Assembly: GCF_900143235.1 (NCBI RefSeq)
Contig: NZ_FRDF01000009.1
Span: forward strand, 99,288-163,287
Reading direction: 5' to 3'
Length of the DNA: 64,000 nucleotides
DNA from: Erythrobacter sanguineus
GTDB lineage: Bacteria; Pseudomonadota; Alphaproteobacteria; Sphingomonadales; Sphingomonadaceae
Shown: one piece after another, positions 51,874 through 61,196 of the stretch
Position numbering within the stretch: the stretch's first letter is position 1
How the letters are laid out: every line of letters begins with the position of its first letter
Position numbers and translations under genes: made by a program
The notes under the pieces: model-generated
Databases searched by the model: none
Told to the model about the DNA's origin: nothing
The model's input: only the letters and a program-made list of their open reading frames with translations

Positions 51874-53016
51874 CTACATTCCGGATCCGGGGCCGTAAGT
51901 CACCTCCACGCGGCGGTTCTGCGCCTCGCGAACGCCATCTGCCGTGGGGACGCGCGGCTGGCTCTCACCAAATGCCTCGCTGGCGATCCGTCCATCGGGA
52001 ATGCCGCGTCCGGTGATGTAGCCGCGCACCGAGGCGTTGCGACGCTGGGCCAGCCCCATGTTGTAACTTGCACTGCCGGAGGTATCGGTATGCCCGGCCA
52101 GCATCACCCGCGCCATCCCGCAATCGGCGTAGGCCGTGATGGCATTGTCGAGGATTGTCGCCGCTTCCGCCGTGATATCCGACCGGTCGAAATCGAAGAA
52201 CACGATGTAAGGCCCGGTGTTGCACTGCGCCTGCGGAGGAGGGGGCGGCGGGGGCGGAGGCGGAGGCGGCGGCGGAGGCGTTGGCGTTGAAGGCTGCGGT
52301 GGTGGCGGGGGCGGCGGAGGCGGAGCTTGCCTGCCGCCGAAATTGTAGACGAGGCTGGCGAGCACCGAATGGGCGCTATAATCAGCCTCGATCGACCGGC
52401 CATTGGCGGCTTCAAACGCGAAACCGTCGACCACGAAATAGCGATATTTGAGGCCGAGATCGAGATTGTCGCTGATCGCCATGCGTGCGCCTGCCAGCAA
52501 TTGCCAGGCGAAACCGGTATCGCTGTCATCGATCACCGTGCCGACGCCCGCAACCTCGACCGGCAGATCGACATTGGCAAAGCCGACGCCGCCACCTGCG
52601 AAGAACTGCACCCCGTCGTCATCGCCGAATTCGACCAGACCGTTGAGCATCCCGCTCCAGATTTCGAGGTCTCGCTGGTTTTGCACCACCGTTCCCGGCG
52701 GCACGGTGGCATCGCCCGGCAGGATCGCTGAATTGACCACGGTCAGGCTGTCATAGGAATTGCGCTTGTAACCGCCCTCGGCCTCAAGCCTGAAGGCCCC
52801 GAAATCATAGCCGATCACCACATCGACATCGAGCCCGGTGTTGGTATCGGCGAAGGCGGCGTTGGTCTGCGGGTCGGTATCGGCCAGATCGACATCGGCC
52901 TGGTCTTCAAAGCTGACGCCGCCATTGACGCCAACGTAAAACTGCCCCTCGCGTGCTTGCACGGGCAGGGCGATGCTGGCTGCAGCGCCTGCGAGAAGAA
53001 TTGCCGTATATTTCAT
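51874..53016 (-). CDS. OmpA-family outer membrane protein
   Basis: A 380-residue protein with a signal peptide (MKYTAILLAGAAASIALPVQ-A). Residues about 22-245 form an eight-stranded barrel-like domain (FYVGVNGGVSFEDQAD, GYDFGAFRLEAEGGYKRNSY, LGLKYRYFVVDGF, ending SLVYNFGG). A linker rich in proline (about 247-277) leads to the peptidoglycan-binding OmpA domain: FFDFDRSDITAEAATILDNA and AGHTDTSGSASYNMGLAQRR. It links outer membrane and cell wall. GGAGGGTGAAG precedes the ATG. The frame stays open much further upstream, but that part is antisense to the ligase gene and is not coding. Confidence 0.93.
   Translation of the reverse strand: MKYTAILLAGAAASIALPVQAREGQFYVGVNGGVSFEDQADVDLADTDPQTNAAFADTNTGLDVDVVIGYDFGAFRLEAEGGYKRNSYDSLTVVNSAILPGDATVPPGTVVQNQRDLEIWSGMLNGLVEFGDDDGVQFFAGGGVGFANVDLPVEVAGVGTVIDDSDTGFAWQLLAGARMAISDNLDLGLKYRYFVVDGFAFEAANGRSIEADYSAHSVLASLVYNFGGRQAPPPPPPPPPQPSTPTPPPPPPPPPPPPPPPQAQCNTGPYIVFFDFDRSDITAEAATILDNAITAYADCGMARVMLAGHTDTSGSASYNMGLAQRRNASVRGYITGRGIPDGRIASEAFGESQPRVPTADGVREAQNRRVEVTYGPGSGM
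52226..52326. repeat. Low-complexity GGC/GGA repeat coding the proline linker
   Basis: A run of GGCGGAGGCGG-type units on the plus strand encodes two proline tracts (nine and fifteen residues) separated by a QPSTPT spacer in the OmpA-family protein. Such tracts vary in length easily by slippage. Confidence 0.8.
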
Positions 53017-53241
53017 CTTCACCCTCCGGGTCGTTGATATGGCTGCGGTTTTCAGGCCGCTTCCATTGCGAGGATATGACAGCTGTGAGGGGCAACGACA
53101 TCGGGACTTTCCCGGGGACAGCCACGCAGGATGCGAATGACGCGCAAGCACGATTGCCAACCGGCGAGGGTCAAGGCATGGATGCAGGCCAGAGATATCA
53201 TAACACGCGCAGCATGGCGCAGCAGACTGGGAGAGGTACAC

Positions 53242-54849
53242 ATGGCCGCAGGCAAGCTCGGGGCAATGCAGGACTGGACGATGCGGGTGACCGCGGTAAT
53301 TGATCACGCCGCGCGCGAAGCGCCCACGCGGGAAATCGTTACCCGCTGGGCCGATGGCAAGGAAACCCGCACCGATTGGGCCGGTATTCGCCGCGATGCG
53401 CTGAAGATGGGGCAAGCCTTGCAGGCGCTGGGCCTGAAGCCGGGCGACAAGGTTGCCAGCCTTGCGATGAACCATTCGCGTCACCTTGTGAGCTGGTACG
53501 GCGTGGCTGGCATGGGCGGGGTGCTGCACACGGTCAACCCGCGCCTGTTTGACGATCAGCTCGAATATATCGTCAACCATGCCGAAGATCGCGTGCTGTG
53601 CTATGACGCTGCTTTTCAGCCGATTGTCGATCGGATGAAGTCGCGCTGGACCACGGTCGAGCATTATATCTGCTACGATTCCGGCGCCCATGCCCCGGCG
53701 TTCGAGGACTGGATCGGTGCGCAGGACGGCGATTTCGAATGGGTCACCGGGCCGGAGAGCGACCCATGCATGATCTGCTACACCTCGGGCACCACCGGCA
53801 ATCCCAAGGGTGTGCAATATGAACACCGCTCCACGGTGATGCACGCCATGTCGGGATTGCAACCGGCGGCCTTCAATTTCAGCGCGGCATCGGTGATGCT
53901 GCCCGTGGTGCCGATGTTCCATGCGGCGAGCTGGGGCCTGCCCTATGCCGGCGCGATGGCGGGGATCAAGTTCGTGTTCTCTGCGGTCAATGATCCGGCG
54001 GTGCTGCATGATCTGATGCTCCGCGAGAAGGTTACCGACAGCGCCGGCGTGCCGACCGTGTGGCTCGCCCATTTCCAGTATTGCGATGCCAATAGCCTCG
54101 ACCTGCCGCCGCTGAAGGCCGCCACCATCGGCGGGTCGGCTGCGCCCAAGTTCATGATTGAGCGGCTGATGAAGAACGGCACCCGCGTCCAGCACGCCTG
54201 GGGCATGACCGAGACCTCGCCGATCGGCACCGTCGGCGGGCCGACCTGGGACTGGGACCAGCTCAGCTTCGAGGAAAAGGTCGCGAAGACCGCAATGCAG
54301 GGCCGCCCGATCTTCGGCGTCGAACTGCGCACCGTTGATCTTGACGACATGGCAACCGAACTGCCGCGCGACGGGGTGACAAGCGGCGCGCTGCAGATCC
54401 GCGGGCCGTGGATCATCAAGCGCTATTTCAAGGCCGAGCAGGACGCGGCCAACAACGAAGGCTGGTTCGACACCGGCGATGTCGGCATCCTGCATCCTGA
54501 CGGCACGCTGCAACTGACCGACCGCACCAAGGACGTGATCAAATCGGGCGGCGAGTGGATCAGTTCGGTCGAACTGGAGAACGCCGCAGCGGGGCACCCT
54601 GCCGTGGCAGAGGCCGCCTGCATCGGGGTCTATCATCCCAAGTGGGACGAGCGCCCGGTGCTGTTCGTGGTCAAGAAGGCTGGCGCGGAAGTGACCGGCG
54701 GCGAGATCATCGACCACTTGAAGCCGCTGATCGCCAAGTGGTGGCTGCCCGATGCGGTCGAATTCGTCGACGATATTCCGCACACCGCCACGGGCAAGAT
54801 CTCGAAGAAGGACCTGCGCGACCGCTTTGCGGACTATGCGCTTGGCTGA
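53242..54849 (+). CDS. Long/medium-chain fatty acid-CoA ligase
   Basis: AMP-forming acyl-CoA synthetase of 535 aa ([20 protein letters not shown]). The P-loop-like motif [20 protein letters not shown], the A5 region [14 protein letters not shown]7 [16 protein letters not shown]8 [19 protein letters not shown] and the catalytic Lys near [12 protein letters not shown] are all intact. It activates fatty acids for beta-oxidation or lipid synthesis. The ATG at 53242 has GAGAGG upstream; the frame continues further upstream without homology. Its stop lies 14 bases inside the next gene. Confidence 0.95.
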   Translation: MAAGKLGAMQDWTMRVTAVIDHAAREAPTREIVTRWADGKETRTDWAGIRRDALKMGQALQALGLKPGDKVASLAMNHSRHLVSWYGVAGMGGVLHTVNPRLFDDQLEYIVNHAEDRVLCYDAAFQPIVDRMKSRWTTVEHYICYDSGAHAPAFEDWIGAQDGDFEWVTGPESDPCMICYTSGTTGNPKGVQYEHRSTVMHAMSGLQPAAFNFSAASVMLPVVPMFHAASWGLPYAGAMAGIKFVFSAVNDPAVLHDLMLREKVTDSAGVPTVWLAHFQYCDANSLDLPPLKAATIGGSAAPKFMIERLMKNGTRVQHAWGMTETSPIGTVGGPTWDWDQLSFEEKVAKTAMQGRPIFGVELRTVDLDDMATELPRDGVTSGALQIRGPWIIKRYFKAEQDAANNEGWFDTGDVGILHPDGTLQLTDRTKDVIKSGGEWISSVELENAAAGHPAVAEAACIGVYHPKWDERPVLFVVKKAGAEVTGGEIIDHLKPLIAKWWLPDAVEFVDDIPHTATGKISKKDLRDRFADYALG

Positions 54850-55342
54850 AACTGTAATCCGGCCTGCGCGTGAAGGTGACGCGCAGGCGGTTTGCGACAT
54901 CTATGCCTTCCACGTGGCGCACGGCACGGCCACGTTTGACGCAATTGCACCCGACGCGGCACAATGGACGCGCAAGATCGGCGAGATTGCCGGAAATGGT
55001 TGGCCCTTCCTTGTCGCCGCGCGCGAAGGCGAGGTGCTGGGCTATTGCTACGCCGCCCGCTTGCGCGACCGCGCCGCCTATGCGCGGACCTGCGAGAACA
55101 GCATCTATGTCGCAGAGGCTGCACGGGGCACAGGGATCGGAACGGGGCTGCTCGCGCACCTGATCGACGCTGCGCGCGCCTGCGGGTTCGAACAGATGAT
55201 CGCAGTGATCGGCGGGGGTGAGCCGGCCTCGGTTGCGCTCCATGCGAGATGCGGCTTTGTCCATGCAGGCCGGTTGCGCAATGTCGGCTTCAAGTTCGGG
55301 CGCAGGCTCGATACGGTCTATATGCAACGTGACCTGACCTGA
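54836..55342 (+). CDS. GNAT acetyltransferase, phosphinothricin-acetyltransferase-like
   Basis: GNAT protein of 168 aa. It starts [34 protein letters not shown], and the acetyl-CoA-binding motif is EAARGTGIGTGLLAHLIDAA. The segments IAVIGGGEPASVALHARCGF and GRLRNVGFKFGRRLDTVYMQ are typical of the PAT/Bar-like group, which often acetylates amino acids such as methionine sulfone. The substrate is not known. The start overlaps the ligase gene by 14 bases, so translation may be coupled. Confidence 0.9.
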   Translation: MRLAETVIRPAREGDAQAVCDIYAFHVAHGTATFDAIAPDAAQWTRKIGEIAGNGWPFLVAAREGEVLGYCYAARLRDRAAYARTCENSIYVAEAARGTGIGTGLLAHLIDAARACGFEQMIAVIGGGEPASVALHARCGFVHAGRLRNVGFKFGRRLDTVYMQRDLT

Positions 55343-55366
55343 CCTGACCGAGGAGCATTTCGCCGC

Positions 55367-55804
55367 ATGACCTGTGAAACCTATATCGACCCGAGCCCGG
55401 CAAATTTTCAGGCTTTCAAGAACCTGCCGCGCGATCGGCCGATCCAGATGCTCAACCTGCTGCTCTATCGTGATCTCGCTGAATATCCCGCGGGGCATGA
55501 GCATTCGGGCAAAGGCTGGAGCGGCCGCCGCGCCTATGCGGAATACGGCGCGACCAGTGGCCCGATATTCAAGCGCGTGGGCGGCACCATCCTGTGGCGC
55601 GGCGCCTTTCAGACAATGGTGACCGGTCCCGATGGCGAATGCTGGCACGATGGCTTTATCGCCCAATACCCGGATGCGGGCGCGTTCTTTGCGATGATCA
55701 AGGACCCGGATTACAGACAGGCGGTCGTCAACCGAACCGCAGCCCTTGTCGACAGCCGCCTGGTGCGCTTTGCGCCCGGAGAGGCGGGAGAGGGCTTCGG
55801 CTAG
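55367..55804 (+). CDS. DUF1330 family protein
   Basis: A 145-residue protein of the DUF1330 (dimeric alpha-beta barrel-like) family: PANFQAFKNLPRDRPIQMLN-LLLYRDLAEY, RRAYAEYGATSGPIFKRVGG and FIAQYPDAGAFFAMIKDPDY. No enzyme activity is established for the family. GAGGAG lies 8 bases before the ATG. It follows the GNAT gene by 24 bases and precedes the trehalose operon. Confidence 0.85.
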   Translation: MTCETYIDPSPANFQAFKNLPRDRPIQMLNLLLYRDLAEYPAGHEHSGKGWSGRRAYAEYGATSGPIFKRVGGTILWRGAFQTMVTGPDGECWHDGFIAQYPDAGAFFAMIKDPDYRQAVVNRTAALVDSRLVRFAPGEAGEGFG

Positions 55805-55883
55805 ACCTGCAACGACAAAAGGCGATGCTGCATCTGCGAAGGAGGCGTTTGACGCGTGCGCCTGAGGCTCTATTGCTGGAGTG

Positions 55884-56624
55884 ATGGCACCGCATCCCCG
55901 CCTTCCTGCTCCGCCACCGCTGGCTAGCTTGCTGGAACAGGGGCGCGTAGCGCTGTTCCTCGATTTTGACGGGACGCTGGTGGAGATCGCCAGCGGGCCC
56001 GATGTGATCATCGTCCCGGAACGGCTTGCTGGCGGGCTGCAGCGGCTTTCTGACCGGCTCGGGGGGGCGCTGGCGCTGGTGACCGGGCGCAGTATTGATA
56101 ATCTCCACCAGTTTCTCGGCCCGCTGCAATTGCACCTTGCCGGATCGCATGGCGGCCATGTTCTGGCACCGGACGAAGCGGCGCTGCGCGAGGCAGAGCC
56201 GCTCCCCGAACCTGTCACCAATGCCCTTGCAGGTTTCGCCGCCAGCTTCGGGCTGCTGTTCGAGCGAAAGGCCCATGGCGGCGCACTGCATTATCGCGCA
56301 CGGCCCGAGCTTGAAGACGAAACCCATAGTTTTGCGATCGGCCTTGCCGAGGCGCACGGACTGGCCACCAAGGCGGGCAAATGCGTGATCGAACTGGTCT
56401 GGCCGGGCGCGGACAAGGGCGGCGCGGTCGACCTGTTGATCGGGCAGCCACCCTTTGCCGGCGCTATGCCAGTGTTTATCGGCGATGATGTGACCGACGA
56501 AGATGGTTTCGCTGCCTGCGCCCGGCTCGGCGGGTTTGGTATCGCCGTGGGCGAACGGCCTTCCACCGCTGCCCGTTATTCCCTCGCAAGCGTAAAGGAC
56601 GTGCACTTTTGGCTGGATCTGTGA
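55884..56624 (+). CDS. otsB: Trehalose-6-phosphate phosphatase OtsB
   Basis: HAD-superfamily phosphatase of 246 aa that makes trehalose from trehalose 6-phosphate. The nucleophile motif is ALFLDFDGTLVEIASGPD (DxDGT); GRSIDNLHQFLG, HGGALHYRARPELE and the fourth HAD motif PVFIGDDVTDEDGFAACARL complete the set. ATG at 55884 is preferred over the GTG directly before it. The stop overlaps the GTG of the next gene (GTGA). First gene of otsB-GH15-otsA. Confidence 0.95.
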   Translation: MAPHPRLPAPPPLASLLEQGRVALFLDFDGTLVEIASGPDVIIVPERLAGGLQRLSDRLGGALALVTGRSIDNLHQFLGPLQLHLAGSHGGHVLAPDEAALREAEPLPEPVTNALAGFAASFGLLFERKAHGGALHYRARPELEDETHSFAIGLAEAHGLATKAGKCVIELVWPGADKGGAVDLLIGQPPFAGAMPVFIGDDVTDEDGFAACARLGGFGIAVGERPSTAARYSLASVKDVHFWLDL

Positions 56625-58426
56625 CCCCCGACCTCGAACTCTGGCCAATCGGCAATTGCCAGGTCAGCGCGCTGATCGACCGCGAAGGGGCGGTAGCATG
56701 GGCTTGCGTGCCGCGCGTCGATGGCGATCCGGTGTTCTGTTCGCTGCTCAACGGGACCAACCGCGAGGCGGGGGTCTGGCGGTTCGAACTGGTCGGACAG
56801 GTCAGCGCGCATCAGGAATATATCCGCAACAGCCCGATCCTTGTGACCCGGCTGGAGGCAGAGGATGGCAGCGCGGTCGAGATCCTCGATTTCTGCCCGC
56901 GCTATGAACGCAAGGGCCGGATGTATCGCCCGGTGGCGATCGGCCGGATCGTGCGCCCTGTTGCCGGGAATCCGCGCATCCGCGTGGTCCTGCGTCCGTT
57001 GCACGGATATGGCGCACACGTTGCCGAAACCACCCACGGCACCAACCACATCCGCTATCAGGTCGGCCCGCACACCCTGCGGCTCAGTACCGATGCGCCA
57101 GTTGGCTACATCCTCGAACAGCGCACCTTCCGGGTCGAGGGCGACCTGCATTTCTTCCTCGGACCGGATGAACCCTTTACCGGTAACCTGCGCGAGGAAA
57201 TTCGCCGGATGGAGCAGGCCACGCGCAAATACTGGCAGCACTGGGTGCGCAGTCTTGCGACCCCGTTCCAATGGCAGGAAGAGGTGATCCGTTGTGCCAT
57301 CACCCTGAAATTGTGCCAGCACGAGGAAACCGGCGCGATCGTTGCCGCGCTCACCACCTCGATCCCCGAAGCACCCAATTCCGAACGTAACTGGGATTAC
57401 CGTTACTGCTGGATCCGCGATTCCTATTACACGGTGCAAGCGCTGAACCGGCTGGGTGCGCTGGATGTGCTGGAGAAGTATCTCGCCTATCTGCGCAACA
57501 TCATAGACAATGCCGAGGGCGGACAGATCCAGCCGCTGTATTCGGTGATGGGCGAATGCGAGCTGGATGAAACAACTGCGGCGTGGCTGGCGGGCTATCG
57601 CGGCATGGGGCCGGTCAGGCGCGGGAATGCCGCCTACAAGCAGATCCAGCATGATTGTTATGGCCAGATCGTGTTGCCCACGGTGCAGGGATTCCTCGAC
57701 CATCGGTTGCTGCGGATGGCGGATGATCGCGATTTTGAAAGCCTCGAACAGGTTGGCGAGATGGCCTGGGCGATGCACGATCAGCCCGACGCCGGCCTGT
57801 GGGAATTCCGCACGAGGCAGGAAGTCCACACCTATTCGGCGGTGATGAGCTGGGCTGCGTGCGACCGGCTGGCAATGGCGGCGGAATGGCTCGGCAAGGA
57901 TGATCGCGCCGCACTGTGGCGGGCCCGCGCGGATGCGATCCGCGACAAGATCGAGGCTGAAGCGTGGGTCGACTCCGGGGTCGAGAATGGCGAGGAAGGC
58001 GGCCATTACGGTGCCAGCTTCGAAAGCGACTATCTGGATGCCAGTCTGCTTCAGATGGTCGAACTGCGTTTCCTCGCGCCCGACAATCCCCGTTTCCTCT
58101 CCACCTTCGCCGCGGTCGAGAAACAGCTGCGACGCGGCGATTTCATGCTGCGCTATGCCGCCGAGGATGATTTCGGCACGCCCGAGACCGCCTTCAACGT
58201 CTGCACCTTCTGGCTGATCGAGGCGCTGCATCTGGCCGGGCGGAGCGACGAGGCGCGGCGTCTGTTTGAAACCATGCTCAGCCACACCACCCGGTCGGGG
58301 CTGCTGAGCGAGGATCTCGACTATAATAATGGCGAGCTGTGGGGTAACTTCCCGCAGACCTATTCGCTGGTCGGCGTGATAAACTGCGCCGGATTGCTGT
58401 CCAAACCATGGAGTGAGGTCCGATAG
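56621..58426 (+). CDS. Glycoside hydrolase family 15 protein
   Basis: Glucoamylase-type hydrolase of about 601 aa. It opens LELWPIGNCQVSALIDREGA-VAWACVPRVDGDPVF, as in bacterial GH15 proteins associated with trehalose genes. The catalytic-domain motifs are NWDYRYCWIRDSYYTVQALN (with the first catalytic acid region ERNWDYRY), GPVRRGNAAYKQIQ, and the C-terminal GLLSEDLDYNNGELWGNFPQ-TYSLVGVI with the general base. The substrate may be trehalose or an alpha-glucan. The GTG start overlaps the otsB stop; a TTG at 56609 is possible. Its stop TAG overlaps the presumed otsA start. Confidence 0.92.
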   Translation: MTPDLELWPIGNCQVSALIDREGAVAWACVPRVDGDPVFCSLLNGTNREAGVWRFELVGQVSAHQEYIRNSPILVTRLEAEDGSAVEILDFCPRYERKGRMYRPVAIGRIVRPVAGNPRIRVVLRPLHGYGAHVAETTHGTNHIRYQVGPHTLRLSTDAPVGYILEQRTFRVEGDLHFFLGPDEPFTGNLREEIRRMEQATRKYWQHWVRSLATPFQWQEEVIRCAITLKLCQHEETGAIVAALTTSIPEAPNSERNWDYRYCWIRDSYYTVQALNRLGALDVLEKYLAYLRNIIDNAEGGQIQPLYSVMGECELDETTAAWLAGYRGMGPVRRGNAAYKQIQHDCYGQIVLPTVQGFLDHRLLRMADDRDFESLEQVGEMAWAMHDQPDAGLWEFRTRQEVHTYSAVMSWAACDRLAMAAEWLGKDDRAALWRARADAIRDKIEAEAWVDSGVENGEEGGHYGASFESDYLDASLLQMVELRFLAPDNPRFLSTFAAVEKQLRRGDFMLRYAAEDDFGTPETAFNVCTFWLIEALHLAGRSDEARRLFETMLSHTTRSGLLSEDLDYNNGELWGNFPQTYSLVGVINCAGLLSKPWSEVR

Positions 58427-59823
58427 AAAGGCTGGTTGTCATCTCGAACCGCGTGGCGGTGCCCAAGGCGCGCGGTGTCGCGGGTGCCCAAGGCGGGCTG
58501 TCGGGCGCGCTCAATGCGGCGCTCAAGGATCACGGCGGGATCTGGTTCGGCTGGTCGGGGCAGGAAAGCGAGGACCCTGAGGGCAATATCCACCTGCAGC
58601 GCAGCGACGGCGTGACCACTGCCACCATCGACCTGTCAGCCCGCGATATCGAGGAATATTACAACGGCTATGCCAATTCGACCTTGTGGCCGCTGTTCCA
58701 CTACCGGCTCGACCTGACCCGTTACGAGCGCGAGACCGGCAAGGGTTATGAACGGGTCAATGAACGCTTTGCCGACTGCGTCAGCCCGCTGATTGAACCT
58801 GATGATCTGATCTGGGTGCATGATTACCACCTGCTGCCCCTGGGCGAACGGCTGCGTGCGCGCGGCATTGCCAACCGCATCGGATTCTTCCTCCATATCC
58901 CCTGGCCGCCCACACGGCTGTTCGTGTCTCTGCCATTTCATGAACGGCTGGTGCGCACGATGCTCGAGTATGACCTGATCGGCTTCCAGACCGACGAATG
59001 GCGCGAAAGCTTCCTGCATTATTGCCGCAAGGAACTGGGCGCCGAGGTGGAGGAGGCGACAGGCACGATCCGGTTCGAAGGCCGCACCGCGATAGCGCGG
59101 GCCTATCCGATCGGGATCGACTGGGACCATTTTCAGGCACAGGGCGCGAGCGAGGAGGCCCGCCATGCCGAGCAGCGTCTGCTATCCTCTACCCGCGACC
59201 GCTCGGCGATGATCGGGGTCGACCGGCTCGACTATTCCAAGGGCCTGCCCGAAAGGATCGACGGGATCGGTCGCTTCTTTGACCAGCACCCCGACCGGGT
59301 GCGCGATCTGGTATTCATCCAGATTGCCCCGCCCAGCCGCGAGGATGTGGAAAGCTATCAGGACATCCGCATGACGCTCGAACAGAAGGCCGGGCAGATC
59401 AACGGCGCGCGCAGTGAAGTTGATCTGGTGCCGATCCGCTATGTCAATCGCGGCTATTCCCATGCCGAGCTCTACGGCTTTTTCCGCGCCGCCAAGATCG
59501 GGCTGGTAACGCCTTTGCGCGATGGCATGAATCTGGTCGCCAAGGAATATGTCGCCGCGCAGGACCGGGATGATCCGGGCGTGCTGATACTGTCGCGTTT
59601 TGCCGGGGCAGCTCAGCAACTGGCGGTGGATGATACCGGCGCGGTGCTGGTCAATCCCTATAGTCCTGACGATATCTCCCACGCGATCCGGGTCGCGCTT
59701 GACATGCCGCTGGCCGAGCGCCGGGCGCGTTACGAGACGATGATCGGGACGATCCGCGATGACAATGTGCAGACCTGGACGCGCCGCTTCTGCGATGATC
59801 TGGCGGCAACAGCGGGCGGCTGA
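58423..59823 (+). CDS. otsA: Trehalose-6-phosphate synthase OtsA (start codon apparently ATA)
   Basis: Glycosyltransferase family 20 enzyme joining UDP-glucose and glucose 6-phosphate; about 466 aa. The N-terminal strand reads ERLVVISNRVAVPKARGV and then GGLSGALNAAL, followed by LIWVHDYHLLPLGERLRARG, FFLHIPWPPTRLFVSLP and GVDRLDYSKGLPERIDGIGR; the NDP-sugar site is DGMNLVAKEYVAAQ. The frame opens just after 58416. No ATG, GTG or TTG lies before the essential ISNR motif; the first usable GTG (58453) would cut it away. ATA at 58423 overlaps the upstream TAG stop (ATAG), with GGAG 9 bases before. CTG at 58432 is an alternative. Confidence 0.9.
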   Translation: MERLVVISNRVAVPKARGVAGAQGGLSGALNAALKDHGGIWFGWSGQESEDPEGNIHLQRSDGVTTATIDLSARDIEEYYNGYANSTLWPLFHYRLDLTRYERETGKGYERVNERFADCVSPLIEPDDLIWVHDYHLLPLGERLRARGIANRIGFFLHIPWPPTRLFVSLPFHERLVRTMLEYDLIGFQTDEWRESFLHYCRKELGAEVEEATGTIRFEGRTAIARAYPIGIDWDHFQAQGASEEARHAEQRLLSSTRDRSAMIGVDRLDYSKGLPERIDGIGRFFDQHPDRVRDLVFIQIAPPSREDVESYQDIRMTLEQKAGQINGARSEVDLVPIRYVNRGYSHAELYGFFRAAKIGLVTPLRDGMNLVAKEYVAAQDRDDPGVLILSRFAGAAQQLAVDDTGAVLVNPYSPDDISHAIRVALDMPLAERRARYETMIGTIRDDNVQTWTRRFCDDLAATAGG

Positions 59824-59890
59824 TGCTGGTACGCGGGATCAGGGGTCGGCAAGGATCGTCGCGGGTTTTGCAGCTTGCCGCGACAGGCTT

Positions 59891-59916
59891 GTAACCATCC
59901 GGTGTGCGGGTCCGAA
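59891..59916 (+). promoter_or_regulatory. ECF sigma (SigF-type) promoter upstream of bufA
   Basis: GTAACC at 59891-59896 and CGAA at 59913-59916 are separated by exactly 16 bases. From memory, this is the motif reported for sigma-F-dependent promoters of Caulobacter, which control homologous genes. It lies 52 bases before the bufA ATG, and sigF is encoded in the same operon. Confidence 0.75.
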
Positions 59917-59967
59917 CAGGTCGATGTGAGCCTATCAGGCACACGCTGGATCTGAAAAGGAAACCTC

Positions 59968-60255
59968 ATGAAAACCACCATCGGACTTGCTGCTGCCTCG
60001 CTTGCCGCAGCTTCGCTGCTTGCTGCTTCGCCCGCCACTGCACAAAGTTCGGGCGCCAAGGAAAAGTGCTACGGCATCGCACTCAAGGGCAAGAATGATT
60101 GCGCCGCCGGGCCGGGCACCAGCTGCGCCGGCACCTCTACTGTCGATTATCAGGGCAATGCCTGGAAGTTCGTGGGCAAGGGCGAGTGCGTGAAGATAGG
60201 CGGCTCGCTCGCCGTCAAGAAGGGCAACACCAAGCCGGTTCCCCAGCAGGGCTGA
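59968..60255 (+). CDS. bufA: Bufferin-type copper-binding peptide precursor BufA (DUF2282)
   Basis: A 95-residue exported protein (signal peptide [25 protein letters not shown], cleavage after residue 25). The mature part has four cysteines at 34, 45, 53 and 74 in the pattern EKCYG...NDCAAG...SCAGTS...GEC, as in DUF2282/BufA1 proteins. In the known bufferin systems an MNIO enzyme converts conserved cysteines to thiooxazole-type heterocycles and the product binds copper in the periplasm. AAGGAA lies 7 bases before the ATG. First gene of the six-gene operon. Confidence 0.92.
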   Translation: MKTTIGLAAASLAAASLLAASPATAQSSGAKEKCYGIALKGKNDCAAGPGTSCAGTSTVDYQGNAWKFVGKGECVKIGGSLAVKKGNTKPVPQQG

Positions 60256-60272
60256 CCCCGCTGGCAAGCTTG

Positions 60273-61196
60273 ATGCTGGTCGATATGAACACCCCGATGG
60301 CTCCCATGCCACCCCCCCATGTCGGAGTCGGCCTCAAGCCCCAGCACTATGTGCAGGCGCTTGAAACCATATCGGCCAGCACCCCTTTTCTTGCCGGACG
60401 ACCTCAATGGTTCGAGGTCCATCCGCAGAACTATTTCGGCGCGGGCGGCCCGCCGCACCGCTGGCTGTCGGCCTTTGCCGCGAAAGTGCCGCTGAGCTTC
60501 CATTCGGTCGGCCTGTCGCTGGGCAGCGCCGATGGGGTGAACCTTGAGGAACTGGAGCACCTTGCTGCGCTGTGTGATCGTTATGCGCCCGCGCTTGTGT
60601 CCGATCACCTGAGCTGGAGCGGCAGTGCTTCCAACCGCTATCCCGATCTGCTGCCGGTGCCCTATACTCAGGCGGCGCTTGATCACTTCGCTGCGCAGGT
60701 CGTCCGGGTGCAGGATCGGCTGGGCCGCATGATCCTGATCGAGAACCCCTCGCGCTATCTGGCCTTCGCCGATGATGAAATGTCCGAAGCTGCATTTCTG
60801 CACGCGCTGTGCGCCAGCGCTGGCTGCGGCTTGCTGCTCGACCTCAACAATATCGAGGTTTCCGCTACGAATCTCGGGCTGGATGCCGATGCGATGGTGG
60901 ATGCGATCAATCCTGTGCTGGTGGGCGAGGTGCATCTGGCGGGTCATTCTCGCGAAGACCATGCGCATGGCGCGCTGCTGATCGATGATCACGGTTCGGC
61001 CGTGTCGGACGAAACCTGGCGGCTGTTCGAACGTTTCGTACAGCGCGCCGGTCCGCGTCCGGTGCTGATCGAATGGGACAGTGATGTGCCCGCATTCGAC
61101 GTGCTGCTGACCGAAGCCGCAGTCGCGGGCGCGATCATGGGGCGGACAGCGCACCAGGACCAAGCTCTGTCGCAGGGGCCCCATGCGCTGGCTTGA
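60273..61196 (+). CDS. bufB: Multinuclear non-heme iron oxidase (MNIO, DUF692) BufB
   Basis: A 307-residue TIM-barrel enzyme of the DUF692 family, partner of bufA. The metal-ligand positions are recognisable: WFEVHPQNYFGAGGP, LSFHSVGLSLG, LVSDHLSWSG, LIENPSRYLAF, LLLDLNNIEVSA, GEVHLAGHSRE, IDDHGSAV and LIEWDSDVP. MNIO enzymes oxidise cysteines of small peptides using a di- or tri-iron site. The ATG at 60273 is 17 bases after the bufA stop; 60285 is possible. The stop lies 14 bases inside bufC. Confidence 0.93.
   Translation: MLVDMNTPMAPMPPPHVGVGLKPQHYVQALETISASTPFLAGRPQWFEVHPQNYFGAGGPPHRWLSAFAAKVPLSFHSVGLSLGSADGVNLEELEHLAALCDRYAPALVSDHLSWSGSASNRYPDLLPVPYTQAALDHFAAQVVRVQDRLGRMILIENPSRYLAFADDEMSEAAFLHALCASAGCGLLLDLNNIEVSATNLGLDADAMVDAINPVLVGEVHLAGHSREDHAHGALLIDDHGSAVSDETWRLFERFVQRAGPRPVLIEWDSDVPAFDVLLTEAAVAGAIMGRTAHQDQALSQGPHALA

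Noticed and set aside
53017..54900. Upstream extension of the OmpA-family frame on the minus strand
   Set aside because: It runs antisense through the acyl-CoA ligase gene; the signal peptide and ribosome site place the real start at 53016.
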